Assembly (NCBI RefSeq): GCF_002042885.1
Contig: NZ_MVFY01000002.1
Location: 1 to 64,000, forward strand
Direction of reading: 5' to 3'
DNA: 64,000 nucleotides
DNA from: Citrobacter portucalensis
GTDB taxonomy: Bacteria; Pseudomonadota; Gammaproteobacteria; Enterobacterales; Enterobacteriaceae
Shown here in pieces: positions 39,815 through 49,812 of this stretch. Under the pieces are notes generated by a model that saw nothing but the letters and a program-made list of their open reading frames with translations, was not told where the DNA came from and made no database searches. Each line of letters opens with the position of its first letter. Position 1 is the stretch's first letter. The translations under genes and the position numbers were made by a program.

Positions 39815-40982
39815 TCCTAAACCGCTGGGCGGAAAAATAATCAGCAAACCGGTCATTATTTTTGGGCCGCTTATCGTCCTGTGTATGCTCCTGATCGTGA
39901 AACGTCTGGTCTTCGGACTGGGCTCAGTCTCCGATCTGAACGGCGGTTTCCCATGGGGTGTATGGATCGCGTTTGACCTGTTGATTGGTACTGGCTTCGC
40001 GTGCGGTGGTTGGGCGCTGGCGTGGGCGGTGTATGTTTTCAACAGAGGCCAATACCATCCGTTGGTTCGTCCGGCGCTGCTGGCGAGCCTGTTTGGCTAC
40101 TCGCTGGGTGGTCTGTCGATCACCATTGACGTCGGTCGTTACTGGAACCTGCCGTATTTCTACATTCCGGGCCACTTCAACGTGAACTCGGTACTGTTCG
40201 AAACGGCGGTCTGTATGACCATCTATATCGGCATCATGGCGCTGGAATTTGCTCCGGCTCTGTTTGAACGTCTGGGGTGGAAAGTTTCCCTCAAACGTTT
40301 GAATAAAGTGATGTTCTTTATTATTGCCCTCGGCGCGCTGCTGCCAACCATGCACCAGTCTTCAATGGGTTCATTGATGATTTCTGCGGGTTATAAGGTG
40401 CATCCACTATGGCAAGCTTATGAAATGCTGCCGCTTTTCTCGGTATTAACCGCCTTTATTATGGGCTTCTCGATCGTCATCTTTGAAGGCTCGTTGGTAC
40501 AAGCCGGTCTGAAAGGTAACGGTCCGGACGAGAAAAGTTTGTTCATCAAGCTGACGAATACCATCAGCGTGCTGCTGGCTATTTTCGTCGTTCTGCGCTT
40601 TGGCGAACTGATCTATCGCGACAAGCTGTCCTATGCGTTCTCAGGCGATCTTTACTCCCTGATGTTCTGGCTTGAAGTCGTGCTGATGGTCTTCCCACTG
40701 GTGGTGCTGCGCGTCACTAAACTGCGTAATGACTCGCGCATGCTGTATCTGTCTGCGCTGAGCGCATTGCTGGGTTGTGCAACATGGCGTCTATCCTATT
40801 CGCTGGTGGCGTTCAATCCTGGTGGTGGCTACCACTACTTCCCGACCTGGGAAGAGTTGTTGATTTCTATTGGTTTTGTGGCTATTGAGATTTGTGCATA
40901 CATCGTACTCATTCGTCTACTGCCGATACTTCCTCCTTTAAAACAAAACGATCAAAATCGTCATGAGGCGAGCAAAGCATGA
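39804..40982 (+). CDS. hybB: Hydrogenase-2 integral membrane subunit HybB
   Basis: 392 residues, NrfD/PsrC family, about nine to ten membrane segments. Links HybA to the quinone pool and, with HybA, allows the complex to work in either direction. Start at 39804 ([10 protein letters not shown]) with GGAGGAG upstream, overlapping the hybA end by 11 bases. The C terminus overlaps hybC by 4 bases (ATGA). Confidence 0.97.
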   Translation: MSHDPKPLGGKIISKPVIIFGPLIVLCMLLIVKRLVFGLGSVSDLNGGFPWGVWIAFDLLIGTGFACGGWALAWAVYVFNRGQYHPLVRPALLASLFGYSLGGLSITIDVGRYWNLPYFYIPGHFNVNSVLFETAVCMTIYIGIMALEFAPALFERLGWKVSLKRLNKVMFFIIALGALLPTMHQSSMGSLMISAGYKVHPLWQAYEMLPLFSVLTAFIMGFSIVIFEGSLVQAGLKGNGPDEKSLFIKLTNTISVLLAIFVVLRFGELIYRDKLSYAFSGDLYSLMFWLEVVLMVFPLVVLRVTKLRNDSRMLYLSALSALLGCATWRLSYSLVAFNPGGGYHYFPTWEELLISIGFVAIEICAYIVLIRLLPILPPLKQNDQNRHEASKA

Positions 40983-42682
40983 GCCAGAGAATTACTATTG
41001 ATCCGGTAACCCGTATTGAGGGTCATTTACGCATCGACTGCGAAATCGAAAATGGCGTGGTATCTAAAGCATGGGCTTCCGGTACCATGTGGCGCGGCAT
41101 GGAAGAGATCGTGAAAAACCGCGATCCGCGCGATGCCTGGATGATTGTGCAGCGTATCTGTGGCGTTTGTACGACCACTCACGCTATCTCTTCCGTTCGT
41201 GCAGCAGAAAGTGCGCTGAATATTGATGTTCCGGTGAACGCACAGTATATCCGTAACATCATTCTGGCCGCGCACACCACGCATGACCACATTGTTCACT
41301 TCTATCAGCTGTCTGCGCTGGACTGGGTGGATATCACTTCTGCACTGAAAGCCGACCCAGCGAAAGCGTCTGCCATGCTGAACGGCGTGTCCTCCTGGCA
41401 CCTGAACAGCGCAGAAGAGTTCACCAAGGTTCAGAACAAGATCAAAGATCTTGTTGCCAGCGGTCAGTTAGGCATTTTTGCTAACGGTTGCTGGGGTCAC
41501 CCGGCAATGCAGCTGCCGCCGGAAGTGAACCTGATTGCGGTCGCACACTACCTGCAAGCGCTGGAATGCCAGCGTGATGCCAACCGCGTTGTGGCACTGT
41601 TGGGCGGTAAAACGCCGCACATCCAGAACCTGGCAGTAGGTGGGGTTGCTAACCCAATTAACCTTGATGGCCTCGGCGTGCTGAACCTTGAACGCCTGAT
41701 GTACATCAAGTCCTTCATCGATAAGCTGAGCGACTTCGTTGAGCAGGTGTACAAGGTTGATACCGCGGTTATTGCTGCGTTCTATCCTGAGTGGCTGGAA
41801 CGTGGTCAGGGTGCGGTTAACTACCTGAGTGCGCCGGAATTCCCGACAGACGGTAAAAACGGCAGCTTCCTGTTCCCGGGCGGTTACATCACCGATGCCG
41901 ATCTGTCGACCTATCGTCCGATCACCTCTCACTCCGATGAGTACCTGATCAAAGGGATTCAGGAGAGTGCGAAACACGCGTGGTACAAAGACGAAGCGCC
42001 GCAGGCTCCGTGGGAAGGCACAACGGTTCCTGATTACACCGGTTGGTCAGATGACGGCAAATACTCCTGGGTTAAAGCGCCGACCTTCTACGGCAAAACG
42101 GTTGAAGTGGGTCCGCTGGCCAACATGCTGTGTAAACTGGCAGCCAAACGCGAGTCTACTCATGCCAAGCTGAATGAAATCATCGCGATTTACACCAAGC
42201 TGACCGGTAAAACTATCGAAGTGTCGCAGTTGCACTCTACGCTGGGCCGTATTATTGGCCGTACCGTTCACTGCTGTGAACTGCAGAACGTTCTGCAGGA
42301 TCAGTACAACGCGCTGATTGTGAACATCGGTAAAGGCGACCACACCACCTTCGTGAAACCGGATATTCCGGCAACAGGCGAATTCAAAGGTGTTGGTTTC
42401 CTCGAAGCGCCACGCGGTATGCTGTCTCACTGGATGGTGATTAAAGACGGCATTATCAGCAACTACCAGGCGGTTGTACCGTCAACCTGGAACTCTGGCC
42501 CACGTAACTTTAATGATGAAGTGGGACCGTATGAGCGCTCGCTGGTAGGTACGCCGATTGCCGATCCAAACAAACCGCTGGAAGTGGTTCGTACCATTCA
42601 CTCCTTCGACCCTTGTATGTCATGTGCGGTGCATGTGGTGGACGTTGACGGGAACGAAGTGGTCTCAGTTAAGGTTCTGTAA
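40979..42682 (+). CDS. hybC: Hydrogenase-2 large (NiFe) subunit HybC
   Basis: 567 residues. It holds the Ni-Fe(CN)2CO site. N-terminal ligands RICGVCTTTH and C-terminal ligands DPCMSCAVH are intact. The 15-residue tail after that His (VVDVDGNEVVSVKVL) is removed by HybD after metal insertion. It has no signal and is exported with HybO. The stop overlaps the hybD start. Confidence 0.98.
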   Translation: MSQRITIDPVTRIEGHLRIDCEIENGVVSKAWASGTMWRGMEEIVKNRDPRDAWMIVQRICGVCTTTHAISSVRAAESALNIDVPVNAQYIRNIILAAHTTHDHIVHFYQLSALDWVDITSALKADPAKASAMLNGVSSWHLNSAEEFTKVQNKIKDLVASGQLGIFANGCWGHPAMQLPPEVNLIAVAHYLQALECQRDANRVVALLGGKTPHIQNLAVGGVANPINLDGLGVLNLERLMYIKSFIDKLSDFVEQVYKVDTAVIAAFYPEWLERGQGAVNYLSAPEFPTDGKNGSFLFPGGYITDADLSTYRPITSHSDEYLIKGIQESAKHAWYKDEAPQAPWEGTTVPDYTGWSDDGKYSWVKAPTFYGKTVEVGPLANMLCKLAAKRESTHAKLNEIIAIYTKLTGKTIEVSQLHSTLGRIIGRTVHCCELQNVLQDQYNALIVNIGKGDHTTFVKPDIPATGEFKGVGFLEAPRGMLSHWMVIKDGIISNYQAVVPSTWNSGPRNFNDEVGPYERSLVGTPIADPNKPLEVVRTIHSFDPCMSCAVHVVDVDGNEVVSVKVL

Positions 42683-43176
42683 TGCGGATATTAGTCTTAG
42701 GGGTCGGCAATATTTTGCTGACCGACGAAGCCATCGGGGTACGTATCGTTGAGGCATTAGAGCAACGGTACATCCTGCCAGACTTTGTTGATGTTCTGGA
42801 CGGTGGTACGGCTGGGATGGAGCTTCTCGGCGATATGGCGAACAGAGATCATCTGATCATTGCTGACGCCATTGTGTCGAAGAAAAACACGCCAGGAACG
42901 ATGATGGTCCTGCGGGATGAAGAGATCCCGGCGCTGTTTACCAACAAAATCTCACCGCACCAGCTTGGCCTGGCCGACGTATTGTCGGCCCTGCGTTTTA
43001 CCGGCGAGTTTCCGAAAAAGCTGACCTTAGTCGGCGTTATTCCGGAATCGTTGGAACCGCATATCGGGCTAACGCCAACGGTTGAAGCGATGATTGAACC
43101 TGCGCTGGAGCAGGTTCTTGCCGCGCTTCGCGAATCAGGCGTTGAAGCGATCCCTCGGGAGGCGGCTCATGTCTGA
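42682..43176 (+). CDS. hybD: Hydrogenase-2 maturation endopeptidase HybD
   Basis: 164 residues. Nickel-dependent protease that cleaves the HybC tail. Nickel ligands: Glu in LTDEAIGVR, Asp in VLDGGTAGMELL, His in ISPHQLGLADVLS. Overlaps hybC by one base and hybE by eight. Confidence 0.97.
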   Translation: MRILVLGVGNILLTDEAIGVRIVEALEQRYILPDFVDVLDGGTAGMELLGDMANRDHLIIADAIVSKKNTPGTMMVLRDEEIPALFTNKISPHQLGLADVLSALRFTGEFPKKLTLVGVIPESLEPHIGLTPTVEAMIEPALEQVLAALRESGVEAIPREAAHV

Positions 43177-43657
43177 GGAGTTTGTCGGTTTTCAGACGGC
43201 CCCGAAGACGCAGATTCAGGCAGCGTTTGAAGAGGTTGCCCGGCGTTCGATGCACGATCTCTCTTTCTTGCATCCGAATATGCCGGTGTATGTCTCTGAT
43301 TTTACGCTGTTTGAAGGACAGTGGACGGGGTGTGTTATCACACCCTGGATGCTCAGCGCACTGATTTTCCCCGGACCGGACCAGATCTGGCCGGTGCGTA
43401 AAGTCAGCGAAAAAATCGGGTTGCGTCTGCCGTATGGCGAGATGACCTTTACCGTTGGTGAACTGGAGGGCGTATCGCAATACTTTTCCTGTTCACTGAT
43501 GTCGCCGCTTTCGCACAGTATGTCGGCGCAAGAAGGTGTGCGTCTGACTGACGATTGCGCGCGCATGCTGTTATCGCTGCCGGTGAGCGATCCGAATGCG
43601 CCGCAGCTAAATCGCCGCGCGCTGCTGCTGGGTCGTCGGAACTGCGAAAATGCATGA
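43169..43657 (+). CDS. hybE: Hydrogenase-2 chaperone HybE
   Basis: 162 residues. Tat proofreading chaperone that binds the HybO signal and keeps the dimer from export until HybC is mature. Family features: FEEVARRSMHDLSFLHPNMPV and CVITPWMLSALIFPG. The start at 43169 (GGGAGG upstream) overlaps hybD by 8 bases; an earlier in-frame start at 43094 lies inside hybD and is not used. Confidence 0.96.
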   Translation: MSEEFVGFQTAPKTQIQAAFEEVARRSMHDLSFLHPNMPVYVSDFTLFEGQWTGCVITPWMLSALIFPGPDQIWPVRKVSEKIGLRLPYGEMTFTVGELEGVSQYFSCSLMSPLSHSMSAQEGVRLTDDCARMLLSLPVSDPNAPQLNRRALLLGRRNCENA

Positions 43658-43991
43658 GCTGTCCCTTTGTCAGAGCGCGGTTGAGATTGTTCAACAGCAG
43701 GCAGAGCAGCACGGTGTCAAACGTGTAACCGGCGTTTGGCTGGAAATCGGAGCGCTCTCGTGCGTTGAAGAGAGCGCCGTCCGTTTCAGTTTCGACATCG
43801 TCTGTCAGGGCACGCTGGCGCAAGGGTGTGAGCTGCATATTGATTACAAACCAGCCCAGGCATGGTGCTGGGATTGCAGTCAGGTTGTGGAAATCACCCA
43901 GCATGATGCGCAGTGTCCACTATGTCAGGGCGATCGTCTGCGGGTTGATGCAGGCGATTCACTGAAAGTGAAAAGTATTGAAGTCGAATAA
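43650..43991 (+). CDS. hybF: Hydrogenase nickel-insertion protein HybF (HypA family)
   Basis: 113 residues. Begins MHELSLCQSA with the nickel-binding His2. Two CxxC pairs (CWDC and CPLC) hold a structural zinc. It delivers nickel to hydrogenase-2 with HypB. Overlaps hybE by 8 bases. Confidence 0.97.
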   Translation: MHELSLCQSAVEIVQQQAEQHGVKRVTGVWLEIGALSCVEESAVRFSFDIVCQGTLAQGCELHIDYKPAQAWCWDCSQVVEITQHDAQCPLCQGDRLRVDAGDSLKVKSIEVE

Positions 43992-44021
43992 CCCATAGGT
44001 TGCTATGGGGCGGAGTCAGAT

Positions 44022-44270
44022 ATGTGTATTGGAGTCCCTGGTCAGGTTCTGGCCGTTGGTGAAGATATTCACCAGCTTGCGCAGGTTGAAGTGTGCGGCA
44101 TCAAACGTGATGTCAATATTGCCCTGATTTGTGAAGGTGATACCGCTGAGCTGGTCGGGCAATGGGTGCTGGTGCACGTAGGGTTCGCCATGAGCATCAT
44201 TGATGAAGATGAAGCTAAAGCCACGTTAGACGCACTTCGCCGCATGGAGTACGACGTCACCAGCGCGTGA
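44022..44270 (+). CDS. hybG: Hydrogenase chaperone HybG (HypC family)
   Basis: 82 residues. Begins MCIGVPGQV; Cys2 binds the HypD complex and the Fe(CN)2CO moiety and then the HybC precursor. Last gene of the operon. REP elements follow. Confidence 0.97.
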   Translation: MCIGVPGQVLAVGEDIHQLAQVEVCGIKRDVNIALICEGDTAELVGQWVLVHVGFAMSIIDEDEAKATLDALRRMEYDVTSA

Positions 44271-44274
44271 CAAT

Positions 44275-44362
44275 CGGTTAGTGCCTGATGACGTTACGCT
44301 TATCAGGCCTACGCCTTCTATGTAGGCCGGATAAGGCATTTATGCCGCCATCCGGCATCTTG
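44275..44362. repeat. REP/BIME palindromes between hybG and yghU
   Basis: Classical inverted REP pair: GCCTGATGACGTTACGCTTA with TCAGGCCTACG, and TGTAGGCCGGATAAGGCA with TGCCGCCATCCGGCA. Located between convergent genes. Confidence 0.88.
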
Positions 44363-44364
44363 CG

Positions 44365-45231
44365 TTAACCCTGGCGCTTATCTTCGGTATTGGTGTCGAA
44401 GTCGCTGGCGTCATGACGTTCATGAAGCTGCTCGTTCAGCGGCCCGTTAGTGCGGTTTACAATACGACCACGCTTAACTGCCGGACGCGCGGCAACCTCT
44501 TTTGCCCAGCGCTGCACGTGCTTGTAACTTCCTGCATCGAGGAACTCTGCCGCGTCGTACACGTTGCCCAGCACCACATTGCCAAACCACGGCCAAACCG
44601 CCATATCGGCAATGGTGTATTCATCTCCTGCCACAAACTGATTCTGTGCTAACTGCTTATCCAGTACGTCGAGTAAGCGCTTGGCTTCCATCGTGAAGCG
44701 GTTAATAGCGTACTCAATTTTTACCGGCGCATAGTTATAGAAGTGACCAAAACCACCGCCGAGGAACGGCGCCGCACCCTGTAACCAGAATAACCAGTTC
44801 AGTGTTTCAGTACGTTTTGCCAAATCCTGCGGCAGGAAATAACCATATTTTTCCGCCAGATAGAGCAGAATTGCGCCAGATTCGAATACGCGAACCGGTG
44901 GGTTTTGCGAGTGGTCGCGCAGTGCCGGGATCTTCGAGTTCGGATTCACCTCAACAAAGCCGCTGGAAAACTGATCGCCATCGCCAATGCGGATAATCCA
45001 GGCATCGTATTCCGCGCCCTTCACGCCCTGCGCCAGCAGCTCCTCCAGCATAATCGTCACTTTCTGCCCGTTTGGTGTACCCAACGAATAGAGCTGCAGC
45101 GGATGCTTGCCAACCGGCAGCGTCTTCTCGTGGGTGGCACCGGAAACAGGACGGTTGATATTGGCGAAAGCGCCGCCGTTCGATTTTTCCCACGTCCAGA
45201 CTTTCGCGGGCTGATAGGTATTGTCTGACAT
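44365..45231 (-). CDS. yghU: Glutathione-transferase-like disulfide reductase YghU
   Basis: 288 residues, nu-class GST. E. coli YghU binds two glutathione molecules per site and reduces organic hydroperoxides and disulfides. N-terminal thioredoxin-like domain (LYSLGTPNGQKVTIMLEELLAQG) with the NSKIPALRDH cis-Pro motif and VFESGAILLYLAEKYG; C-terminal helical domain with YTIADMAVWPW. A glutathione-linked neighbour of gss. Confidence 0.96.
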   Translation of the reverse strand: MSDNTYQPAKVWTWEKSNGGAFANINRPVSGATHEKTLPVGKHPLQLYSLGTPNGQKVTIMLEELLAQGVKGAEYDAWIIRIGDGDQFSSGFVEVNPNSKIPALRDHSQNPPVRVFESGAILLYLAEKYGYFLPQDLAKRTETLNWLFWLQGAAPFLGGGFGHFYNYAPVKIEYAINRFTMEAKRLLDVLDKQLAQNQFVAGDEYTIADMAVWPWFGNVVLGNVYDAAEFLDAGSYKHVQRWAKEVAARPAVKRGRIVNRTNGPLNEQLHERHDASDFDTNTEDKRQG

Positions 45232-45449
45232 ATTGACCTGCCTTCTGAGTGGTTGTGTTGATGCAGTGTAGCAGTTAGGTAGAACTCAATTTAACAGATT
45301 GGGACTTTATGTCGCTTTGTGCTGAAAGGGGAAGACAAATCTAACCCGTTCATTGTACCTGGCTCGTACTCCATGAAGAGGAAATCAATGTTGGACGGAA
45401 ATTGCTACCGTATTCACCATCAAAAATTGGCGGTGAATAAGCAGTAATA

Positions 45450-47738
45450 ATGAAAAATGGTGTTCCAGGAGTAAGCGGTTATCAGGGCCCTGCGGGTGGG
45501 TGGGGTGCGGTAAAAGCCGTCACTGCTTCGGTGTTTTCGCAAAAGGCTGTCGCGCGCGACATTATCGCGATGTTCAAAATGAACCAGGTGAAAGGGTTCG
45601 ATTGTCCGGGCTGTGCGTGGCCGGACCCCGGGCATCGTGCGGTAATGGAGCTGTGCGAAAATGGCGTTAAGGCGGTTTCCTGGGAGACAACCAGTAAGAA
45701 AGCGTCACCGGAATTTTTCAGTCGTCACCCGGTTTCCACACTCTGGCACTACAGCGATTATGAACTGGAAAACATTGGTCGTTTGACGCATCCAATGAAA
45801 TACGATGCAGTGTCAGACACCTGGCAGGCGGTGGATTGGGATATCGCCTTTCGGGAGATCGGCGAGCGTCTGCGCAGCTATGATTCAGCACAACAGGTTG
45901 AGTTTTATACCTCCGGCAGAACGTCAAATGAGGCGGCGTTCCTGTATCAGCTGTTTGCCCGCGAATATGGTAGCAGCAACTTTCCTGATTGCTCAAACAT
46001 GTGCCACGGACCGACCAGCGCAGGGCTAACGCCAGCCATTGGCCTTGGGAAAGGGACCGTTGAACTTGATGATTTTGACCACTGCGATCTGGTGATTTGT
46101 ATCGGGCATAACCCTGGTACTAACCATCCACGCATGTTGACCACCTTACGCGACGTTGCCAAACGTGGAGCCAAAATTATCTCCATCAACCCGCTGAACG
46201 AAAGGGGGCTTGAGCGCTTTAGCTTCCCGCAAAGTGCGAAAGAGATGTTCACCGGTCAGGCGACGGAGCTGAGCAACGACTACTACCAGGTAAAAATGGG
46301 CGGTGACGCCTCGTTGCTCAAAGGCATAATGAAGGCGCTGATCGAAATGGACGAAGCGCGGATCCTACTGGATCAGCAGCCGACGCTCGATCATGCGTTT
46401 ATCGACCAACATACCGCGGGATATGCAGCGCTGTATGACGACTTACGTCAGCATAACTGGGCGGAGCTGGAACAGGACTCGGGTCTGACGCGCAGTCAGA
46501 TGGAAGATCTGGCGCACAGCTACAGTAAATCCAGCGCCACGATTGTTTGTTATGGTCTGGGCATCACTCAGCATAAAAACGGCACCGAGAACGTCCAGCA
46601 GCTGGTAAATCTGTTGCTGCTGAAAGGCAATATGGGTAAGCCGGGGGCGGGGATCTGCCCGTTACGCGGCCATTCTAATGTGCAGGGCGATCGTTCTGTA
46701 GGGATCAACGAAGCGGCGTCCGAAGACTTCCTGCAACGACTTGAGAAGCATTTTTCTATCCGCGTTCCGCGCAAACATGGACGCTCCAGTGTGGAGAGCA
46801 TTCGGGCCATCGAGCGGGGAGACGCAAAAGCGCTCATCTGCATGGGCGGCAATCTGGCGGTAGCGATGCCCCAGCCGCAGCGTACCTTTGCGGCGATGAA
46901 AAATCTGGATCTGCAGGTCCATGTGGCGACCAAACTGAACAGATCGCATCTGCTGCTGGCAAAGCATAACTACCTGCTACCTGCATTAGGCCGAACGGAG
47001 CGCGACATGCAGGCGACGGGGATCCAGTCAGTGACCGTCGAAGATTCTATGTCGATGGTTCACGCTTCCTGTGGCGCGCTGAAGCCGGCTTCCCGCTGGC
47101 TAAAATCGGAGCCCGCGATTGTGGCGGGCATGGCGCGTGCCACGCTGCCGCATTCTCCGATCAACTGGGAAGCATTTACCGGGGACTACGCGTTGATCCG
47201 TGACGCCATTGAAGCCGTGATCCCGGCGTTCCACGATTACAACGCACGTATTGCCGAGCCGGGCGGATTTCGTATGGATACACCTGCTTCGCGCCGTGAA
47301 TGGCGAACGGAGAATGGCAAAGCCAACTTTATCGTCAGCCATCAGCGGGCGGTAGAGCGGGAACATCAGCCTGCTGATGCACTGGTTCTGGCAACGCTGC
47401 GTAGCCACGATCAGTACAACACCACGATTTATGGTATGAACGATCGCTATCGTGGCATTACTGGCCGTCGGGATGTGGTGTTTTTAAGCGCCGAAGAAGC
47501 GACGAGCCGCGGTCTGAGCCAGGGTGATGTGGTCAACGTTCAGGCGCTGGACGACAACGGTCAGCCCTGCGCGGATCGCATCATGTACGGCTTAACGGTG
47601 GTGATTTACAACATGGCGGCTGGCTCAATTGGCGCTTATCTGCCTGAAGCGAATGTCCTGCTTTTGCTGGATGCAGTAGATACACAAAGTTTGACTCCGG
47701 CGTATAAAAGCGTACCGGTCACCCTGACCAAAGCGTAG
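45450..47738 (+). CDS. FdhF/YdeP-family molybdopterin oxidoreductase
   Basis: 762 residues, very similar to E. coli YdeP (759) throughout. The molybdopterin-guanine-dinucleotide fold is visible (EFYTSGRTSNEAAFLYQLFA; CSNMCHGPTSAG; VICIGHNPGTNHPRML; GNMGKPGAGICPLRGHSNVQG). The N-terminal iron-sulfur motif is reduced to CPGCAWPDPGH, with two Cys, so a canonical [4Fe-4S] site is doubtful. YdeP is linked to acid resistance in Shigella and E. coli, but its reaction is not known. Start at 45450; no strong ribosome site is seen. It is a second copy type at a different place from ydeP. Confidence 0.88.
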   Translation: MKNGVPGVSGYQGPAGGWGAVKAVTASVFSQKAVARDIIAMFKMNQVKGFDCPGCAWPDPGHRAVMELCENGVKAVSWETTSKKASPEFFSRHPVSTLWHYSDYELENIGRLTHPMKYDAVSDTWQAVDWDIAFREIGERLRSYDSAQQVEFYTSGRTSNEAAFLYQLFAREYGSSNFPDCSNMCHGPTSAGLTPAIGLGKGTVELDDFDHCDLVICIGHNPGTNHPRMLTTLRDVAKRGAKIISINPLNERGLERFSFPQSAKEMFTGQATELSNDYYQVKMGGDASLLKGIMKALIEMDEARILLDQQPTLDHAFIDQHTAGYAALYDDLRQHNWAELEQDSGLTRSQMEDLAHSYSKSSATIVCYGLGITQHKNGTENVQQLVNLLLLKGNMGKPGAGICPLRGHSNVQGDRSVGINEAASEDFLQRLEKHFSIRVPRKHGRSSVESIRAIERGDAKALICMGGNLAVAMPQPQRTFAAMKNLDLQVHVATKLNRSHLLLAKHNYLLPALGRTERDMQATGIQSVTVEDSMSMVHASCGALKPASRWLKSEPAIVAGMARATLPHSPINWEAFTGDYALIRDAIEAVIPAFHDYNARIAEPGGFRMDTPASRREWRTENGKANFIVSHQRAVEREHQPADALVLATLRSHDQYNTTIYGMNDRYRGITGRRDVVFLSAEEATSRGLSQGDVVNVQALDDNGQPCADRIMYGLTVVIYNMAAGSIGAYLPEANVLLLLDAVDTQSLTPAYKSVPVTLTKA

Positions 47739-47891
47739 TTCCTGCTGTGAATTTTTCGCCTCTGAGCGCCAGCCGCTGCGTTGAGGTGTATGATGATGTC
47801 GACCTCTGTCCGGTTAGTGTCGCAGAGCAGGCAATCAGAGCGAAAAATTCACGCCAACCTGCTCAGGCTGTATTGTTTTGAGGTAAGGTGC

Positions 47892-49754
47892 ATGAGCAAA
47901 GGAACGACCAGTCAGGATGCCCCATTCGGGACATTATTGGGCTATGCCCCAGGTGGCGTAGCAATCTACTCTTCAGATTACAGCTCCCTCGACCCACGGG
48001 ACTACGACGATGATGCAGCATTTCGCAGCTATATCGACGATGAATACATGGGCCACAAATGGCAGTGCGTAGAGTTCGCACGCCGCTTTCTCTTCCTTAA
48101 CTATGGCATGGTCTTCACCGATGTGGGTATGGCCTGGGAGATCTTCTCCTTACGCTTCCTGCGCGAAGTAGTGAATGACAACATCCTACCGTTACAGGCA
48201 TTTCCGAATGGTTCGCCCCGCGCGCCGGTAGCAGGGGCTCTGCTTATCTGGCAAAAAGGCGGTGAATTTAAAGATACCGGGCATGTGGCGGTCGTCACCC
48301 AGTTGCTGGAAAACAAAATCCGTATTGCCGAACAGAACGTGCTCCATACGCCGCTGCCTCCCGGACAGCAGTGGACCCGCGAACTGGAGATGGTGGTTGA
48401 GAACGGTTGTTACACCCTGCGTGATACCTTTGACGATACGACTATTCTTGGTTGGATGATCCAGACCGATGATACCCGTTTCAGCCTACCGCAGCCGGAG
48501 ATCGCCAATGACTCGCTGAAAATTGGCGGCGCGCGACTGGAAGATAACGGGCAATTTGACGGTAAATGGCTGAATGAGCAGGATCCGCTGCAAAAAGCCT
48601 ACGTGCTGGCGAACGGCCATGTGATTAATCAAGACCCGCATCAGTACTTCACCATTACCGAGAGCGCCGAGCAGGAGCTGATTAAAGCCACCAACGAGCT
48701 GCACCTGATGTATCTGCATGCGACCGATAAGGTGCTGAAAGACGACAACCTGCTGGCGCTGTTTGATATCCCGAAAATCCTCTGGCCGCGCCTGCGCCTT
48801 TCCTGGCAGCGTCGTCGGCATCATATGATTACGGGGCGTATGGATTTCTGTATGGATGAACGTGGACTGAAGGTGTATGAGTACAACGCCGATTCCGCAT
48901 CGTGCCATACCGAAGCCGGTTTGATCCTCGAAAGATGGGCCGAACGGGGCTACACAGGGCAGGGACACAACCCGGCTGAAGGGTTGATCAACGAACTGGC
49001 GGGGGCCTGGAAGCACAGCCGCGCACGTCCGTTTGTCCACATCATGCAGGATAAGGATATCGAGGAAAACTATCACGCGCAGTTTATGCAGCAGGCGCTG
49101 CGTCAGGCCGGGTTTGACAGCAAAATTCTGCGAGGTCTGGATGAACTGCGCTGGGATGACGCCGGTCAATTGATTGACGGGGACGGCCGTCTGGTGAACT
49201 GCGTCTGGAAGACCTGGGCGTGGGAAACCGCAATTGAGCAGGTGCGCGAGGTCAGCGAAACGGAGTACGCCGCGGTGCCAATTCGTACCGGGCATACGAA
49301 TCAGGAAGTGCGCTTAATCGATGTGTTGCTGCGCCCGGAAGTGCTGGTCTTCGAACCTCTGTGGACGGTTATCCCTGGCAATAAAGCGATTCTGCCGATC
49401 CTCTGGCAACTGTTCCCGCACCACCGTTATCTGCTTGATACGGATTTCACTGTTAATGAAGAGCTGGCGCAAACCGGTTATGCGGTGAAACCTATTGCAG
49501 GACGTTGTGGCAGCAACATCGATCTGGTGAGTCATCAGGAAGAGCTACTGGATAAAACCAGCGGTAAGTTTGCCGAGCAGAAGAACATTTATCAGCAGCT
49601 TTGGTGTCTGCCAAAAGTTGCCGGTAAATATATCCAGGTTTGTACCTTTACCGTAGGTGGTAACTACGGCGGTACCTGCCTGCGCGGTGACGAGTCGCTG
49701 GTGATTAAAAAAGAGAGCGATATCGAACCGCTGATTGTGGTGAAGGAAGACTAA
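47892..49754 (+). CDS. gss: Bifunctional glutathionylspermidine synthetase/amidase Gss
   Basis: 620 residues. N-terminal CHAP amidase with Cys59 (HKWQCVEFARR) and His in KDTGHVAVV hydrolyses glutathionylspermidine. The C-terminal ATP-grasp synthetase (EYNADSASCHTEAG; VKPIAGRCGSNIDLVS) makes it from glutathione and spermidine. The start at 47892 (MSKGTTSQDA) has GGTAAGG upstream; the frame upstream to 47781 is not used. The window also holds the single-domain homologue YgiC. A strong terminator follows, then the T6SS locus. Confidence 0.97.
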   Translation: MSKGTTSQDAPFGTLLGYAPGGVAIYSSDYSSLDPRDYDDDAAFRSYIDDEYMGHKWQCVEFARRFLFLNYGMVFTDVGMAWEIFSLRFLREVVNDNILPLQAFPNGSPRAPVAGALLIWQKGGEFKDTGHVAVVTQLLENKIRIAEQNVLHTPLPPGQQWTRELEMVVENGCYTLRDTFDDTTILGWMIQTDDTRFSLPQPEIANDSLKIGGARLEDNGQFDGKWLNEQDPLQKAYVLANGHVINQDPHQYFTITESAEQELIKATNELHLMYLHATDKVLKDDNLLALFDIPKILWPRLRLSWQRRRHHMITGRMDFCMDERGLKVYEYNADSASCHTEAGLILERWAERGYTGQGHNPAEGLINELAGAWKHSRARPFVHIMQDKDIEENYHAQFMQQALRQAGFDSKILRGLDELRWDDAGQLIDGDGRLVNCVWKTWAWETAIEQVREVSETEYAAVPIRTGHTNQEVRLIDVLLRPEVLVFEPLWTVIPGNKAILPILWQLFPHHRYLLDTDFTVNEELAQTGYAVKPIAGRCGSNIDLVSHQEELLDKTSGKFAEQKNIYQQLWCLPKVAGKYIQVCTFTVGGNYGGTCLRGDESLVIKKESDIEPLIVVKED

Positions 49755-49788
49755 TCTTTCTGCTCGCTCACGAGTGAGATATGAAAAG

Positions 49789-49812
49789 CCGGAGTATCTC
49801 TCCGGTTTTTTT
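49789..49812 (+). terminator. Rho-independent terminator after gss
   Basis: Perfect 6-bp stem CCGGAG (49789-49794) with CTCCGG (49800-49805), followed by seven T residues. It is 35 bases after the gss stop and marks the boundary between core genes and the T6SS region. Confidence 0.92.

Noticed and set aside
48486-49295. 269-codon antisense frame inside gss
   Set aside because: Antisense to a strongly conserved gene, with no motif.
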